64,000 nucleotides of DNA from Pelomonas sp. SE-A7 (GTDB lineage Bacteria; Pseudomonadota; Gammaproteobacteria; Burkholderiales; Burkholderiaceae_C), in the NCBI RefSeq assembly GCF_030345705.1, contig NZ_JAUASW010000001.1:2976001-3040000 (forward strand), given 5' to 3'. Shown piece by piece: positions 25,988 to 35,018 of this stretch. Position 1 is the first letter of the stretch; every line of letters starts with the position of its first letter. Position numbers and translations under genes: made by a program. The notes under the pieces are model-generated. The model ran no database searches, had not been told where the DNA came from, and was given only the letters and a program-made list of their open reading frames with translations.

Positions 25988-27667
25988 TCAGGACTGGGGC
26001 CCGGCCTCGGGCGCCCGACGCGGCAGCGTGATCAGGATGCGCGTGCCCTCGCCGCTCTGGCTCTCCACGGAAACACGGCCGCCCAGCAGGCCGGTCACCA
26101 GGGTGTGGACGATGTGCATGCCCAGGCCCGAGCCGCCCTGGCCGAAACGGGTGCTGAAGAAGGGTTCGAAGATGCGCTGGCGCACCTCGTCGCTCATGCC
26201 GTGGCCGTTGTCTCGGCATTCGACCTGCACACGGCCTTCGTCCAACGACCAGCAGCGCACCGTGACCGTGCCCGACTCGCGGCCCTCGAAGCCGTGCAGC
26301 AGGGCGTTCATCACCACATTGCCGACCACCTGGCCCAGCGGACCGGGGTAGCTGTCCATCTCTATGCCGGCCTCCAGCTCCTCGATCAGGCGGAACGGCG
26401 TGTGGCGGAAGCTGGGCTGCATGGTGTGCAGCAGCTCGCCCAGCACCTGGTGCAGGTCGAAGCGGCGTCGCGCATCGGTGGTCTGGTCCAGCGCCAGCTG
26501 CTTGAAGCCGCGCACGATGTCGGCGGCCCGCACCACGTTGCGGTGCACCAGCGAATAGCCATCGGCGCTGCGCGCCAGCGCGTCCATCAGCTCGCTGCGC
26601 TTGAGCAGGTTGGACTCGGTCAGGCGCTGCAGCCGGTGCAGGTCCTCCTCCAGGCTGGACGAGGCGATCAGCGCATTGCCCAGCGGCGTGTTCAGCTCAT
26701 GGGCCACACCGGCCACCAACCGGCCCAGCGAGGCCAGCTTCTCGGATTCGACCAGCTGCTTCTGCGCCTCGCCGAGGTTGTCCAGCGCGCGCTGCAGCTC
26801 GGCGTTGCTGGCCAGCAGGGACCGGGTGCGCTCGGCCACGCGCTGTTCCAGCGTGTCGGCATGCTGCTGCAGCTGCTCGTTCTGCAGCAGCAGCTGGCGG
26901 TCGCGCTGCTCCAGCACTTCCATCATCTCGTTGAAGGCACCGGCCATCTGGGCGATGTCGCGCGGGCCGTCCAGCTGGGCGCGCAGGCCCATCTCGCCGC
27001 TACGCGCCCGGGCCATGGTGGCGGCCAGATCGCCCAGCGGCCGGGTCAGCCGGCGCGACAGCAGGCGCAGCGCCAGCAGCAGGCCCAGGGCCAGCAGCAG
27101 GCCGGCCCCGAAATTCCACAGCAGCAGGCGCACCACCAGGTCCTGCAGCTCGCCCTTGCCCTGCGAGAGCCGCACATAGCCCAGCAGCTCGCCCGGCTTC
27201 TGCTCCTCGGCCGCAAACGGCGAGGCCTCGCCGCCGCCAGAGCGCACCGGGGCGATGAAGCTCCAGGCCTCGGCGCTTTCCTGCTCCAGGTAGGGACTGC
27301 TGGCCTGGGCCAGCGGCTGCGAGGCGGCCAGGGCCGGCACATTGCCGCGGGCCAGCAGCTTGCGGCCCTGGGCATCCAGCAGCTCGACCCGGCGCACCGA
27401 GGGGAAGCTGAAGGCCCGGTCGATGGCGTCATGGGCGTTCTCGGCGCCGCCGGTCAGCAGGGCCAGCTGGCTCTGCTGCGCCAGGCTGCCGGCCAGGTTG
27501 AGGCCTTGCAGCACCAGGGTCTGGCGCGCCTGCTGGATGCTCTGCCAGGACGACAGCCCGGCCGAGGCCGCGCAGACCAGCAGCACGCCGAACGAGACCA
27601 GCAGGGTCAGCTGGCGCCGGAAATTGGCGCGCCGGATCGTGGCGAAGAAGGGCAGGCTGCGTTCCAT
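25988..27667 (-). CDS. Sensor histidine kinase
   Basis: 559 residues from the ATG at 27667. Domains in order: a transmembrane helix (QLTLLVSFGVLLVCAASAGL), a periplasmic sensor of about 160 residues (29-190), a second helix (LLLWNFGAGLLLALGLLLAL), HAMP, coiled coil, the dimerisation domain with phospho-accepting His (VAHELNTPLGNALI), and an ATPase domain with N box (NVVMNALLHGFEGRE), DNGHGM and GQGGSGLGMHIV. No response regulator is adjacent. It sits 5 bases after the binding-like protein gene and 12 before the TonB receptor gene. Confidence 0.9.
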   Translation of the reverse strand: MERSLPFFATIRRANFRRQLTLLVSFGVLLVCAASAGLSSWQSIQQARQTLVLQGLNLAGSLAQQSQLALLTGGAENAHDAIDRAFSFPSVRRVELLDAQGRKLLARGNVPALAASQPLAQASSPYLEQESAEAWSFIAPVRSGGGEASPFAAEEQKPGELLGYVRLSQGKGELQDLVVRLLLWNFGAGLLLALGLLLALRLLSRRLTRPLGDLAATMARARSGEMGLRAQLDGPRDIAQMAGAFNEMMEVLEQRDRQLLLQNEQLQQHADTLEQRVAERTRSLLASNAELQRALDNLGEAQKQLVESEKLASLGRLVAGVAHELNTPLGNALIASSSLEEDLHRLQRLTESNLLKRSELMDALARSADGYSLVHRNVVRAADIVRGFKQLALDQTTDARRRFDLHQVLGELLHTMQPSFRHTPFRLIEELEAGIEMDSYPGPLGQVVGNVVMNALLHGFEGRESGTVTVRCWSLDEGRVQVECRDNGHGMSDEVRQRIFEPFFSTRFGQGGSGLGMHIVHTLVTGLLGGRVSVESQSGEGTRILITLPRRAPEAGPQS

Positions 27668-27672
27668 GCCGC

Positions 27673-28641
27673 TCACTTCTCCGGCAGCAGCAGCTCGAAG
27701 CTGCGCATCTGCTTGGCATTGAGGTTGAGCGACAAATGCTGGGCCGTGCGCCAGTTCAGCGCCGCCTGCACCGCCTTGAGCGGCTGGGCCCCGCGCGGCG
27801 CGGCGCTGGCCTGGCCCAGATAGCCCAGGGCCAGCGTGGCCAGGTGGCGGCCCAGTTCCAGGTTGTCCGGATAGAGCGAGAACAGCACGCCCCGCCTCAC
27901 ATGGGCCAGGCTGCTGGAGAACACCACGATGTTGCGGTCCCAGGCCTCCTGCAGCACATAGGGCAGGACCGCCGCCTCGTCGACGCTGGCCGCGTCCTGC
28001 GGCAGCCACAGCGCGTCGTCGCGCGGCTGGGCGTTGGCGAAGAAGTCCTGGTACTGGCGCAGCGCGCCCTTGAGGTCGTCGACCTCGACGGCCCTCAGCT
28101 CCAGCTCCTGCTGGCGCGCCGCCTCGCGGGCAAAGCGCAGCAACCAGCCCGAGCTGCGAATGGAATGCACCAGGGTGACCCGCCGTGCCGTGGACTGCAG
28201 CGAGCGCAGCCGCTGCAAGAGCAGGGCCGGATCGGGATTGAGGCTCAGCAGCGTGGCGCTGCGCTGCTCACCTTCCGGCGGGCCGACGACACCGCCGCCC
28301 ACCACCTCGATGCTGCGGTCCAGGGCCTCGGCCAGCCGCAGCCCCGCGCGGCCCAGCGCGATCACGACCTTGGGTGACTTCTCCAGCAGCGGTTTGAGCA
28401 GGCCGGCGCCATCGCCCTGGGCCGGCACGGCCAGGCGGCCGACCGGTGCCTGCACCTTGTCGTCAATGCCGTCGAGGATGCGGGCGAACACGCTGCGGTA
28501 GGGCTCGGCCACCTCGGGATAGAGCACCGCCACCTGACCCGCAGCCGGGGCCGCACGCACGCCGCCGACCAGCGCAAGCAGGCCCATCGCGCAGGCACGG
28601 CGGCGCGCGAGATCGGCTGGGTCGGCGGACAGACAGGGCAA
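27673..28641 (-). CDS. Periplasmic binding-like protein (ABC substrate-binding type)
   Basis: 322 residues if translated from a TTG at 28641, favoured because GGAG lies 7 bases upstream and the result is a proper signal peptide (positively charged ARRRA, then MGLLALVGGVRAAPAA). The ATG at 28587 lacks both. The mature protein has the two-lobed look of the PF04392 group (VAVLYPEVAEPYRSVFARIL, ALGRAGLRLAEALD, VVFSSSLAHVRRGVLFSLYP). No ABC permease or ATPase is nearby. It is first in an operon with a sensor kinase and a TonB receptor, so it may present the ligand to the kinase. Confidence 0.65.
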   Translation of the reverse strand: MPCLSADPADLARRRACAMGLLALVGGVRAAPAAGQVAVLYPEVAEPYRSVFARILDGIDDKVQAPVGRLAVPAQGDGAGLLKPLLEKSPKVVIALGRAGLRLAEALDRSIEVVGGGVVGPPEGEQRSATLLSLNPDPALLLQRLRSLQSTARRVTLVHSIRSSGWLLRFAREAARQQELELRAVEVDDLKGALRQYQDFFANAQPRDDALWLPQDAASVDEAAVLPYVLQEAWDRNIVVFSSSLAHVRRGVLFSLYPDNLELGRHLATLALGYLGQASAAPRGAQPLKAVQAALNWRTAQHLSLNLNAKQMRSFELLLPEK

Positions 28642-28717
28642 GACGGAACTCCGGTGGGCGCAAGGCACCCCTGCCAGGATTCTGGCGCGTCGGCCCCGGT
28701 CCCGCCCCGGGGGAAAG

Positions 28718-29536
28718 TCAGGGGGTCGCCAGGGCCTGAAGTGCGACCAATTGCTCACGCAAGGACCGATTCTCGGCCTCGAGCGCGGCGACCCGCGCCT
28801 TGAGCTGTCCGACCTCGTCCGGCGGCGCTTCGACGCTCGCCTCCTCGGTCTCGGCGGGAAGTTCCGCTGGCATGCGCTTCTTGCTTTCGCGCACCCGCTT
28901 GGCCGCCTGCTTGAGCTCGTCCTTGCCGCCGGCCACGGCGGCCTGCTGCTCTTCGGCCGGCAGCGAGGCGACCACGGCCGCGGCGGCCAGCGAGATCTGG
29001 CCGGTCTTGACCGCCGTGACCAGCTCCGGCGCGGCCTGCTTCTGGATCTTCTCGATCTGCAACACCTGGGCACTGCTGATGCGGGCCGCGCGGGCCACGG
29101 CCTCGCGGGTGTTCAGCGGCTGGGCCGGTGGCAGGGCCGGCTCGGCGCTGACGGCCTCAGTCGCTGCTGCGGGCGCCTCGTCGGCCACGTCGCGCGCCAG
29201 CAGGGCCGCGCGGCGCGCCGCGATGATTTCCTTCTTGCGCAGGGCCAGCACGCCGCGCTGGAAGTCCGAAACACTGCGCCGGCCCAGGTGCTGGTCGATC
29301 ATCCACAGGTGCACGTCCTCCAGCGTCTTGAAGCGCGTGTTCTGCACCGTGTTGAACGGCAGGCCGTGGCGCTGGCACAGGCGGTAGCGGTTGTGGCCGT
29401 CCACCAGCACCTCGCCCCACAGCACCAGCGAATCGCGGCAGCCCTCGGTCAGCAGGCTGCGCTCCAGCGCCTCCTCCTCGTCGGCGGTCAGGGGCTCGAT
29501 ATAGGCTTGCAGCGCGGGGTCGACAACGATGTTCAT
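28718..29536 (-). CDS. Orphan ParB-like domain protein
   Basis: 272 residues. The N-terminus (about 1-75) is a ParB/sulfiredoxin-fold domain (EEEALERSLLTEGCRDSLVL, GEVLVDGHNRYRLCQRHGLP). The middle has a possible HTH region (TREAVARAARISSAQVLQIE), and the C-terminus is a coiled coil (VGQLKARVAALEAENRSLRE). No parA or parS-like sites are adjacent, so a chromosome-partition role is not supported. Such orphan proteins are often transcription or plasmid/phage-derived regulators. It stands alone between the operon above and kup. Confidence 0.7.
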   Translation of the reverse strand: MNIVVDPALQAYIEPLTADEEEALERSLLTEGCRDSLVLWGEVLVDGHNRYRLCQRHGLPFNTVQNTRFKTLEDVHLWMIDQHLGRRSVSDFQRGVLALRKKEIIAARRAALLARDVADEAPAAATEAVSAEPALPPAQPLNTREAVARAARISSAQVLQIEKIQKQAAPELVTAVKTGQISLAAAAVVASLPAEEQQAAVAGGKDELKQAAKRVRESKKRMPAELPAETEEASVEAPPDEVGQLKARVAALEAENRSLREQLVALQALATP

Positions 29537-29574
29537 GCGGGGCAGGTCCGGCCGACCTTCTCAAAGGGCCGGCA

Positions 29575-31473
29575 CTATATCTGCACCCGCGTCCCCAGCT
29601 CGACCACGGCGTTGTCCGGCAGGCAGAAGAACTCGGCCACGCTGCCCGAGTTGCGGCTCATGGCCGCGAACAGCCGCTCGCGCCAGCCGGCCATGCCGGC
29701 GCCCGGCGTCGGCACCACGGTCTCGCGGCTGAGGAAGTAGCTGGTCTCGAAAGCCGGCACGCGAAGGCCCTTGGGTTCGCACAGCGCCAGGGCGCGCGGC
29801 ACGTCGGGCCTGTCCATGAAGCCGAAGTGCAAGCTGACGCGCCAGAAGCCCGGCGCCAGCGCCTGCAACTGCACCCGCTCCTGGTCGGCCACCCAGGGCC
29901 GGTCCTCGAACACCACGGTCAGGATCACATTGCTCTCGTGCAGCACCTGGTTGTGCTTGAGGTTGTGCAGCAGGGCCTGGGGCACGGTGTCCGGGTTGGC
30001 CACGGCATAGACCGCGGTGCGCAGCGCCTTGTTGGCGCTCTCGCCACTCGCCAGCGCTTCGACGAAGGGCTGCAGCTCCAGGCCCTCGGAGCGGATCGAG
30101 CCCATCAGCAGCTCGCGGCCGCGCGCCCAGGTGCTCATCACGCCGAACAGCAGCACGCCCAGGGCCAGCGGGAACCAGCCGCCGTCGAAGAACTTGATCG
30201 CGCAGCCGGCCACCAGCAAGGCATCCAGCGCCAGGAAGCCCAGGGTCACCGGAATGGCGATGAGGCGCGGCAGGCGCCAGCCCTCGCGTATCACCACATA
30301 GGTCAGCAGGGTCGTGATCATCATGGTCAGCGTGACCGCGATGCCATAGGCGCCGGCCAGGGCGGAGCTGGAGCCGAACATCACCACGGCCGCCATCACG
30401 CCGGCCAGCAGGGCCCAGTTGACGCCGGGAAGGTAGATCTGGCCGGCTTCGCTGGCCGAGGTGGCGCGGATTTCCATGCGCGGCAGGAAGCCGAGCTGGA
30501 TCGCCTGCTTGGTCATCGAATAGGCGCCCGAGATCACGGCCTGCGAGGCGATCACCGCCGCCATCGCGGCCAGGGCCACGGCCGGCAGCACCAGCCACTC
30601 CGGGAACAGGCGGTAGAACGGGTTCTCTATGGCCGTGGGGTCGGCTATCAGCAGGGCACCCTGGCCCAGGTAATTCAGCGCCAGCGCGGGGAAGACCAGG
30701 CCGGTCCAAGCCAGGCGGATCGGCTTCGCGCCGAAGTGACCCATGTCCGCATACAGGGCCTCGGCGCCGGTCAGGGCCAGCACGATGGCGCCGACCGCGG
30801 CGAACAGCTGCCAGCCGCGCTGGGTCAGGAACTCCCAGGCATGCAGCGGATTCAGCGCCGCCAGGATCTGCGGCTGCTGCTGGATGTGGTGCAGGCCTAT
30901 GACGGCCAGCACACCGAACCACAGCACGATGACCGGGCCGAAGACCTTGCCCACCACGGCCGTGCCGAAACGCTGGACCAGGAACAGGCCCACCAGGATG
31001 GCCAGCGAGATCGGCAGCACATAAGGCTTGAGGGCCGGTGTCGCTACCTCCAGGCCTTCGATCGCGCCCATCACCGAGATGGCCGGCGTGATCACCGAGT
31101 CGCCGTAGAACAGCGTGGCGCCGAACACGCCGAGCAGCAGCAGGGCCTTGCGCAGCCGCGGCTTGCTGCTGACCGCATGCGTGGCCAGCGCGGTCAGTGC
31201 CAGGCCGCCGCCTTCGCCGCGGTTGTCGGCCCGCAGGATCAGGATCACGTACTTCAGCGTGACCACCAGCATCAGGGCCCAGACGATCACGGAGATCGCG
31301 CCGATGATGTTGTGCGGGTCCAGGCTGACGCCAGTGGCCGGCAGGAAGACTTCTTTGACCGTGTACAGCGGGCTGGTGCCTATGTCGCCGTAGACCACGC
31401 CGATGGCGCCGAGGGTCAGGGCGGCCAGGCCGCTCTTGGGAAGGTGGGAGGGTGAGGGGGTGTTGTCGCTCAT
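29575..31473 (-). CDS. kup: Kup-type potassium uptake transporter
   Basis: 632 residues, normal length. The family N-terminus is clear ([28 protein letters not shown]), followed by about 12 transmembrane helices and a cytoplasmic C-terminal tail of about 170 residues. It couples potassium import to protons across the inner membrane. It is a single gene; the serine hydrolase operon lies upstream in the same direction, with about 50 bases between. Confidence 0.95.
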   Translation of the reverse strand: MSDNTPSPSHLPKSGLAALTLGAIGVVYGDIGTSPLYTVKEVFLPATGVSLDPHNIIGAISVIVWALMLVVTLKYVILILRADNRGEGGGLALTALATHAVSSKPRLRKALLLLGVFGATLFYGDSVITPAISVMGAIEGLEVATPALKPYVLPISLAILVGLFLVQRFGTAVVGKVFGPVIVLWFGVLAVIGLHHIQQQPQILAALNPLHAWEFLTQRGWQLFAAVGAIVLALTGAEALYADMGHFGAKPIRLAWTGLVFPALALNYLGQGALLIADPTAIENPFYRLFPEWLVLPAVALAAMAAVIASQAVISGAYSMTKQAIQLGFLPRMEIRATSASEAGQIYLPGVNWALLAGVMAAVVMFGSSSALAGAYGIAVTLTMMITTLLTYVVIREGWRLPRLIAIPVTLGFLALDALLVAGCAIKFFDGGWFPLALGVLLFGVMSTWARGRELLMGSIRSEGLELQPFVEALASGESANKALRTAVYAVANPDTVPQALLHNLKHNQVLHESNVILTVVFEDRPWVADQERVQLQALAPGFWRVSLHFGFMDRPDVPRALALCEPKGLRVPAFETSYFLSRETVVPTPGAGMAGWRERLFAAMSRNSGSVAEFFCLPDNAVVELGTRVQI

Positions 31474-31524
31474 GATGGCCCGCAGCTTCGCGCCGCGGGC
31501 ATCAGGAACGCATAAGTGGCGTGG

Positions 31525-33165
31525 CTACTTCTTGGCGCCGCGCAGCTTCTGTCCACCCTGCAGCAGCACGGCCGCCACCACCTGGCCCGTGCCATCGCGC
31601 TCGAACTCGACGACAGCGCCCACGGCCTTGATCTCGATGCGGTCCTTGCCCGTGGCTTCGGCGGCGATGGCCGGCTGGCCCGTGCCCTGCACCATCAGCC
31701 GGCCGTCCCGCTCGAAGACCTTGAGGCTGAACTGGGGCATCAGCTGGAACTCGCCGGCCCAGTCGCGCCAGGCCGCATTGCTGATGCTGGGCGCGGCCTC
31801 GACCAGGCCGACCCGGCGGCCTTCCATCAAGCCGCCCATCTGGCGCCAGGCGAAGCGCTCGACCACGCCATTCACCGGCGGCTGCGGACGCAAGAGCGCG
31901 GAGAAGCCCTGCGGATAGAAGTCGCCGTAGCTGTCGTAGCGCAGCTCTAGCTCGCCCTGGCCGGTGGCCTGGGCCATCAGCTTGTCGCCCTGCTCCCAGA
32001 CCTTCACTTTCATGCCGGCCAGCTCGTACTCGCCGGCCATCGCCTTGCGCAGCGCTGCCGGTGCCTCGGCCGCCTTGCGGGACTTCAGCGCAGGCCCGTC
32101 CAGGCCCAGCAAGGCCAGGCCCAGATCGCTCAGACCGCCCAGGTCGGCCAGCGAGGTGTCGGCGAGCAGCACCACGCCGCGCTGTGCACCCGGCTCCAGC
32201 GCCACCAGCGAGGAGAAGCCGCCGGTGCCGCCTTCATGCATCACCAGCTCGCGGCCCTGCAGGCTGCGGCGCATCCAGTTCATCGCAAAGCCGTGGGCCA
32301 GCGGATGCTGGGTCTGGCGCATCAGGGCGACCGGCGCGGCCGGGCCTTCGCCCAGCTGGGCGCGGGCATAGCTTTCCATGTCGGCCAGCGTGGCCTTGAC
32401 CATGCCGACGCCGGCCAGGTTGGTGGCAATGGTCCAGGCCGGTGTCGGCTCGCCGGTGGGCAGATGGCCGGCGGCCGGCATGGCGCCCGCGGGCTTGCTC
32501 ACATAGGCCTTGCCCATGCCCAGCGGCTTGAACAGCTGCTCGCGCAGCGCCGCCTCGTAATCGCCGCCCAGGCTGCGCGCCACGGCCAGCGAGAGCAGCA
32601 TCATTGCGTAGTTCGAATACTCGGCCTGGCTGCCAATCGCTCGCGCCAGCTTGACCTGGGCCAGCGAGGCCAGCAGCTGCGCCTCGGTCAAGGTCGCATA
32701 GGGATTGCTCATGTCGCCCATGGCCATGCCCGGCGGCAGACCCGGCAGGCCGCTGCTGTGGGTCAGGAGGTCGCGCACCAGGATCTGGCGCTCGCCCTGG
32801 CGCGGCACGGCCGTCCCCTCTGGCAGGTGCTTGGCGATGGGATCGTCCAGCGACCACTTGCCGCTCGCGACCAGGCCCTGGACCAGGTAGGCGGTCATGG
32901 TCTTGGTGACCGAGCCGATCTCGAAGGCCGCGTCCGGGGCCGGCGCCGGGTCCTTGCGGGTGCCGGCGCAGACCCGGGCCCGCAAGACCTGGCCCTTGTC
33001 TATCAGGGCCGCCTGCAGACAGGCCCCGGTGCGGTCGCCCAGGATGCGCGCCTCGATCTTCTGCTGCAGCGCCAGCTCGGTCTCGGGCAGTGGCGCTGCG
33101 CACAGCAGGGCGGGCAAGGCCAGCAGGGCCAGGGCGATCAAGTGTTTGCCTTTCGGTTGCTTCAT
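31525..33165 (-). CDS. Exported serine hydrolase (beta-lactamase/class C fold)
   Basis: 546 residues with signal peptide (HLIALALLALPALLCAAPLP). Penicillin-binding/class C beta-lactamase motifs: Ser85-x-x-Lys88 (GSVTKTM), YSN near residue 195, and HEGGTGGFSS in the KTG position. The extra about 170-residue C-terminal region (from EYELAGMKVKVW) resembles the DUF3471-type lipocalin-like tail. Likely a D-aminopeptidase or esterase; true beta-lactam activity is not implied. It is the third gene of an operon with an ECF sigma factor, overlapping the gene before it by 4 bases. Confidence 0.85.
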   Translation of the reverse strand: MKQPKGKHLIALALLALPALLCAAPLPETELALQQKIEARILGDRTGACLQAALIDKGQVLRARVCAGTRKDPAPAPDAAFEIGSVTKTMTAYLVQGLVASGKWSLDDPIAKHLPEGTAVPRQGERQILVRDLLTHSSGLPGLPPGMAMGDMSNPYATLTEAQLLASLAQVKLARAIGSQAEYSNYAMMLLSLAVARSLGGDYEAALREQLFKPLGMGKAYVSKPAGAMPAAGHLPTGEPTPAWTIATNLAGVGMVKATLADMESYARAQLGEGPAAPVALMRQTQHPLAHGFAMNWMRRSLQGRELVMHEGGTGGFSSLVALEPGAQRGVVLLADTSLADLGGLSDLGLALLGLDGPALKSRKAAEAPAALRKAMAGEYELAGMKVKVWEQGDKLMAQATGQGELELRYDSYGDFYPQGFSALLRPQPPVNGVVERFAWRQMGGLMEGRRVGLVEAAPSISNAAWRDWAGEFQLMPQFSLKVFERDGRLMVQGTGQPAIAAEATGKDRIEIKAVGAVVEFERDGTGQVVAAVLLQGGQKLRGAKK

Positions 33166-33749
33166 GGTTTCTCCTCCTTGGTTGATTCGTTCAGACGGTC
33201 GAGTTCGTCGATCTGGCGCTGCAGCTTGCGGGCGGCCCAGAGGTTGAGCAGCACGATGGCCAGCATCAGCACAACGATCACGGCATGGATCCAGGGATGC
33301 CAGGCCGCGGCGGCCGGCGTGGCCAACTCCTGCTGGCGACCCCAGATGAACAGGGCCAGGCCCGGCACCAGGGGCCCGATGTACCAGAGCCAGACCGAGC
33401 GCAGGGCATCGCGCTGGCGCAGCAGCTCGCCACGGTGGAAGGCCAGCAGGTCCTGGCCCAGGGCCACGGACAGGTCACCGGCCTCGGCCCGCCGTTTCAG
33501 CTGCCACAGCACGACCAGGACGCCGGCCACGATCAGCAGGGCGCCCAGCTTGGTCGGCCAGGTCGGATAGATCCAGGCATAGAGCAGGAAGACCGGAATG
33601 ACGATGACGGCCGACAGCCGTTCGCTGCGATTGCGCTTGGCGATGCGCTGGTTGAAGGCCGCGGCCTGGCGGGCCAGCTCCTCGGTCGGCCGGGCCTGCA
33701 TCGGCTCGGCCGGCTGGGACTTCCACAGCTTGTGCAGTTCGTCGCTCAT
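33162..33749 (-). CDS. Membrane protein, second gene of the ECF sigma operon
   Basis: 195 residues. A soluble N-terminal segment (LHKLWKSQPAEPMQARPTEE) and four hydrophobic segments: two near residues 45-80 (SAVIVIPVFLLYAWIY, LGALLIVAGVLVVLWQL) and two after 115 (WLWYIGPLVPGLALFIWG, WIHAVIVVLMLAIVLLNLW). It overlaps the sigma gene before it and the hydrolase after it by 4 bases each. The position suggests a membrane anti-sigma factor, but it has no zinc-finger anti-sigma motif. Function is inferred only from context. Confidence 0.7.
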   Translation of the reverse strand: MSDELHKLWKSQPAEPMQARPTEELARQAAAFNQRIAKRNRSERLSAVIVIPVFLLYAWIYPTWPTKLGALLIVAGVLVVLWQLKRRAEAGDLSVALGQDLLAFHRGELLRQRDALRSVWLWYIGPLVPGLALFIWGRQQELATPAAAAWHPWIHAVIVVLMLAIVLLNLWAARKLQRQIDELDRLNESTKEEKP

Positions 33750-34267
33750 GACGGTACTCCCAGTCCCAGCTGCTTGGCCAGCAGGGCCTTGATGCGGTGG
33801 ATCTTGGTGGCGACGTTGCGTGCCGACAGGCCGGTGATCTCGGCCATGGCGGCGGCGTCGAGTTCTTCCAGGTAGAGCAGCATCAGCTCGCGGTCCAGCG
33901 GCTTGAGCCGGTGGACCAGGGCCAGCACCCGCTGCAGGTCGAGCCGGCGCTCGGTGTGGTCCGGGTCCTGGCGTTCGTCGGCCAGGTGCTCGGCCTCCTC
34001 GAGCTCCAGCATGGGCGGCGACTTGCCGGCATGCTGCTGCACATGACGGGCGCCGACGTTATGCGCCACGCGGTAGACCCAGGTACGCAGCGAGCAGTCG
34101 CCGCGGAAGCCGGCCAGGCTCTGCCAGATCGCCAGGTGCAGCTCCTGCTGCAGCTCCTGGCGCAGGGCCGGGTCGCGCTCGTAGCCTCCGCAGAAGCGGG
34201 CCAGCTCCGCGCCATGGGCGTCCATCGCCTGGCGGTACAGCGGGTCCTGGGGGCTCGAAGCGCTCAT
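33746..34267 (-). CDS. ECF-type RNA polymerase sigma factor
   Basis: 173 residues with the two ECF regions: region 2 (QELQQELHLAIWQSLAGFRG, SLRTWVYRVAHN) and region 4 (LALVHRLKPLDRELMLLYLE, DAAAMAEITGLSARNVATKI). It should direct RNA polymerase to envelope-response promoters. It is the first gene of a three-gene, 4-base-overlap operon with a membrane protein and a secreted serine hydrolase. A putative promoter of its own type lies just upstream. Confidence 0.88.
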   Translation of the reverse strand: MSASSPQDPLYRQAMDAHGAELARFCGGYERDPALRQELQQELHLAIWQSLAGFRGDCSLRTWVYRVAHNVGARHVQQHAGKSPPMLELEEAEHLADERQDPDHTERRLDLQRVLALVHRLKPLDRELMLLYLEELDAAAMAEITGLSARNVATKIHRIKALLAKQLGLGVPS

Positions 34268-34269
34268 GT

Positions 34270-34303
34270 GACAGGTAGTGCGGCCGCCCGGCGACTTCTT
34301 ACA
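34270..34303 (-). promoter_or_regulatory. Possible autoregulated ECF promoter
   Basis: On the minus strand, TGTAAGAAG (34303-34295) is followed after about 15 bases by CACTACC (34280-34274). This resembles ECF promoters with a TGTAA-type -35. Transcription would start only a few bases before the sigma gene ATG at 34267. Assignment is by resemblance only. Confidence 0.35.
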
Positions 34304-34325
34304 GGCGCTGCCAAGATTTTTCTCG

Positions 34326-35018
34326 TCAGTGCCCTTCGACCAGGCGGTAGCCCACGCCCGGCTCGGTCAGCAGCCGCTGCGGATCGGCCGGATCGGCCTC
34401 CAGCTTGGCGCGCAGCTGGCCCATGTAGAGCCGCAGGTATTGCGTGTGCTCGGTGAACTCCGGCCCCCAGACATCGGCCAGCAGCGCCCGGTGTGTGACC
34501 ACCTGGCCGGCTGAGCGCACCAGCCGGGCCAGCAGCTTGAACTCGGTTGGGGTCAGGTGCTGCTCGCCGCCGTTCAGCACCACCTTGTGCGCCGCCAGGT
34601 CTACTTCCAGCCCATCGCGCTCGTAGCGGGTGATGGCTGGCTTGAGCAAGGTGCCGCGGTGGCGCAGCGCCACGCGCATGCGGGCCAGCAGCTCGCCTAT
34701 GGAGAAAGGCTTGACCAGGTAGTCATCGGCGCCTGCATCCAGCAAACGGACCTTGCTGCCGTCCTGGTGGCGGGCCGAGATCACCAGCACCGGCGTGCCC
34801 TTGCTGCGGCGCAGCTCGGCCAGCAGCTGCTCGCCATCGCCATCGGGCAGGCCCAGGTCCAGCAGCACCAGGTCGGGCGCCTGGTCATGCTGCAGCAAGG
34901 CCCGGCTTTCGCACAGGCTGGCAGCGGTCTGGACCGCGTAGCCCTCGACCTGCAGCGCATCGCGCAGCGTGGCCCGCAGTTCCTTGTCGTCTTCGATGAG
35001 GAGGACTCGCATATTCAT
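34326..35018 (-). CDS. KdpE-like OmpR-family response regulator
   Basis: 230 residues, KdpE length. Receiver domain with Asp54 (LVLLDLGLPDGDG), the acidic pair in VLLIEDDKE and Lys in DDYLVKPFSIGEL; C-terminal winged helix (LTPTEFKLLARLVRSAGQVV, GVGYRLVEG). Its ATG overlaps the stop of the kinase gene (ATGA). KdpE activates the kdpFABC potassium pump, but no kdp pump genes are in the window, so the target is inferred with caution. Confidence 0.85.
   Translation of the reverse strand: MNMRVLLIEDDKELRATLRDALQVEGYAVQTAASLCESRALLQHDQAPDLVLLDLGLPDGDGEQLLAELRRSKGTPVLVISARHQDGSKVRLLDAGADDYLVKPFSIGELLARMRVALRHRGTLLKPAITRYERDGLEVDLAAHKVVLNGGEQHLTPTEFKLLARLVRSAGQVVTHRALLADVWGPEFTEHTQYLRLYMGQLRAKLEADPADPQRLLTEPGVGYRLVEGH

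Noticed and set aside
24440..27823. Very long open frame (over 1100 codons) on the plus strand
   Set aside because: It runs antisense to the TonB receptor and sensor kinase, both with clear motifs. Its translation is Gln/Ala/Arg-rich without domains, as expected for a shadow frame in GC-rich DNA.
31525..33165. True beta-lactamase (resistance gene)
   Set aside because: The SxxK fold is shared by many esterases and D-aminopeptidases. The long C-terminal extension and ECF-operon context do not match AmpC enzymes.
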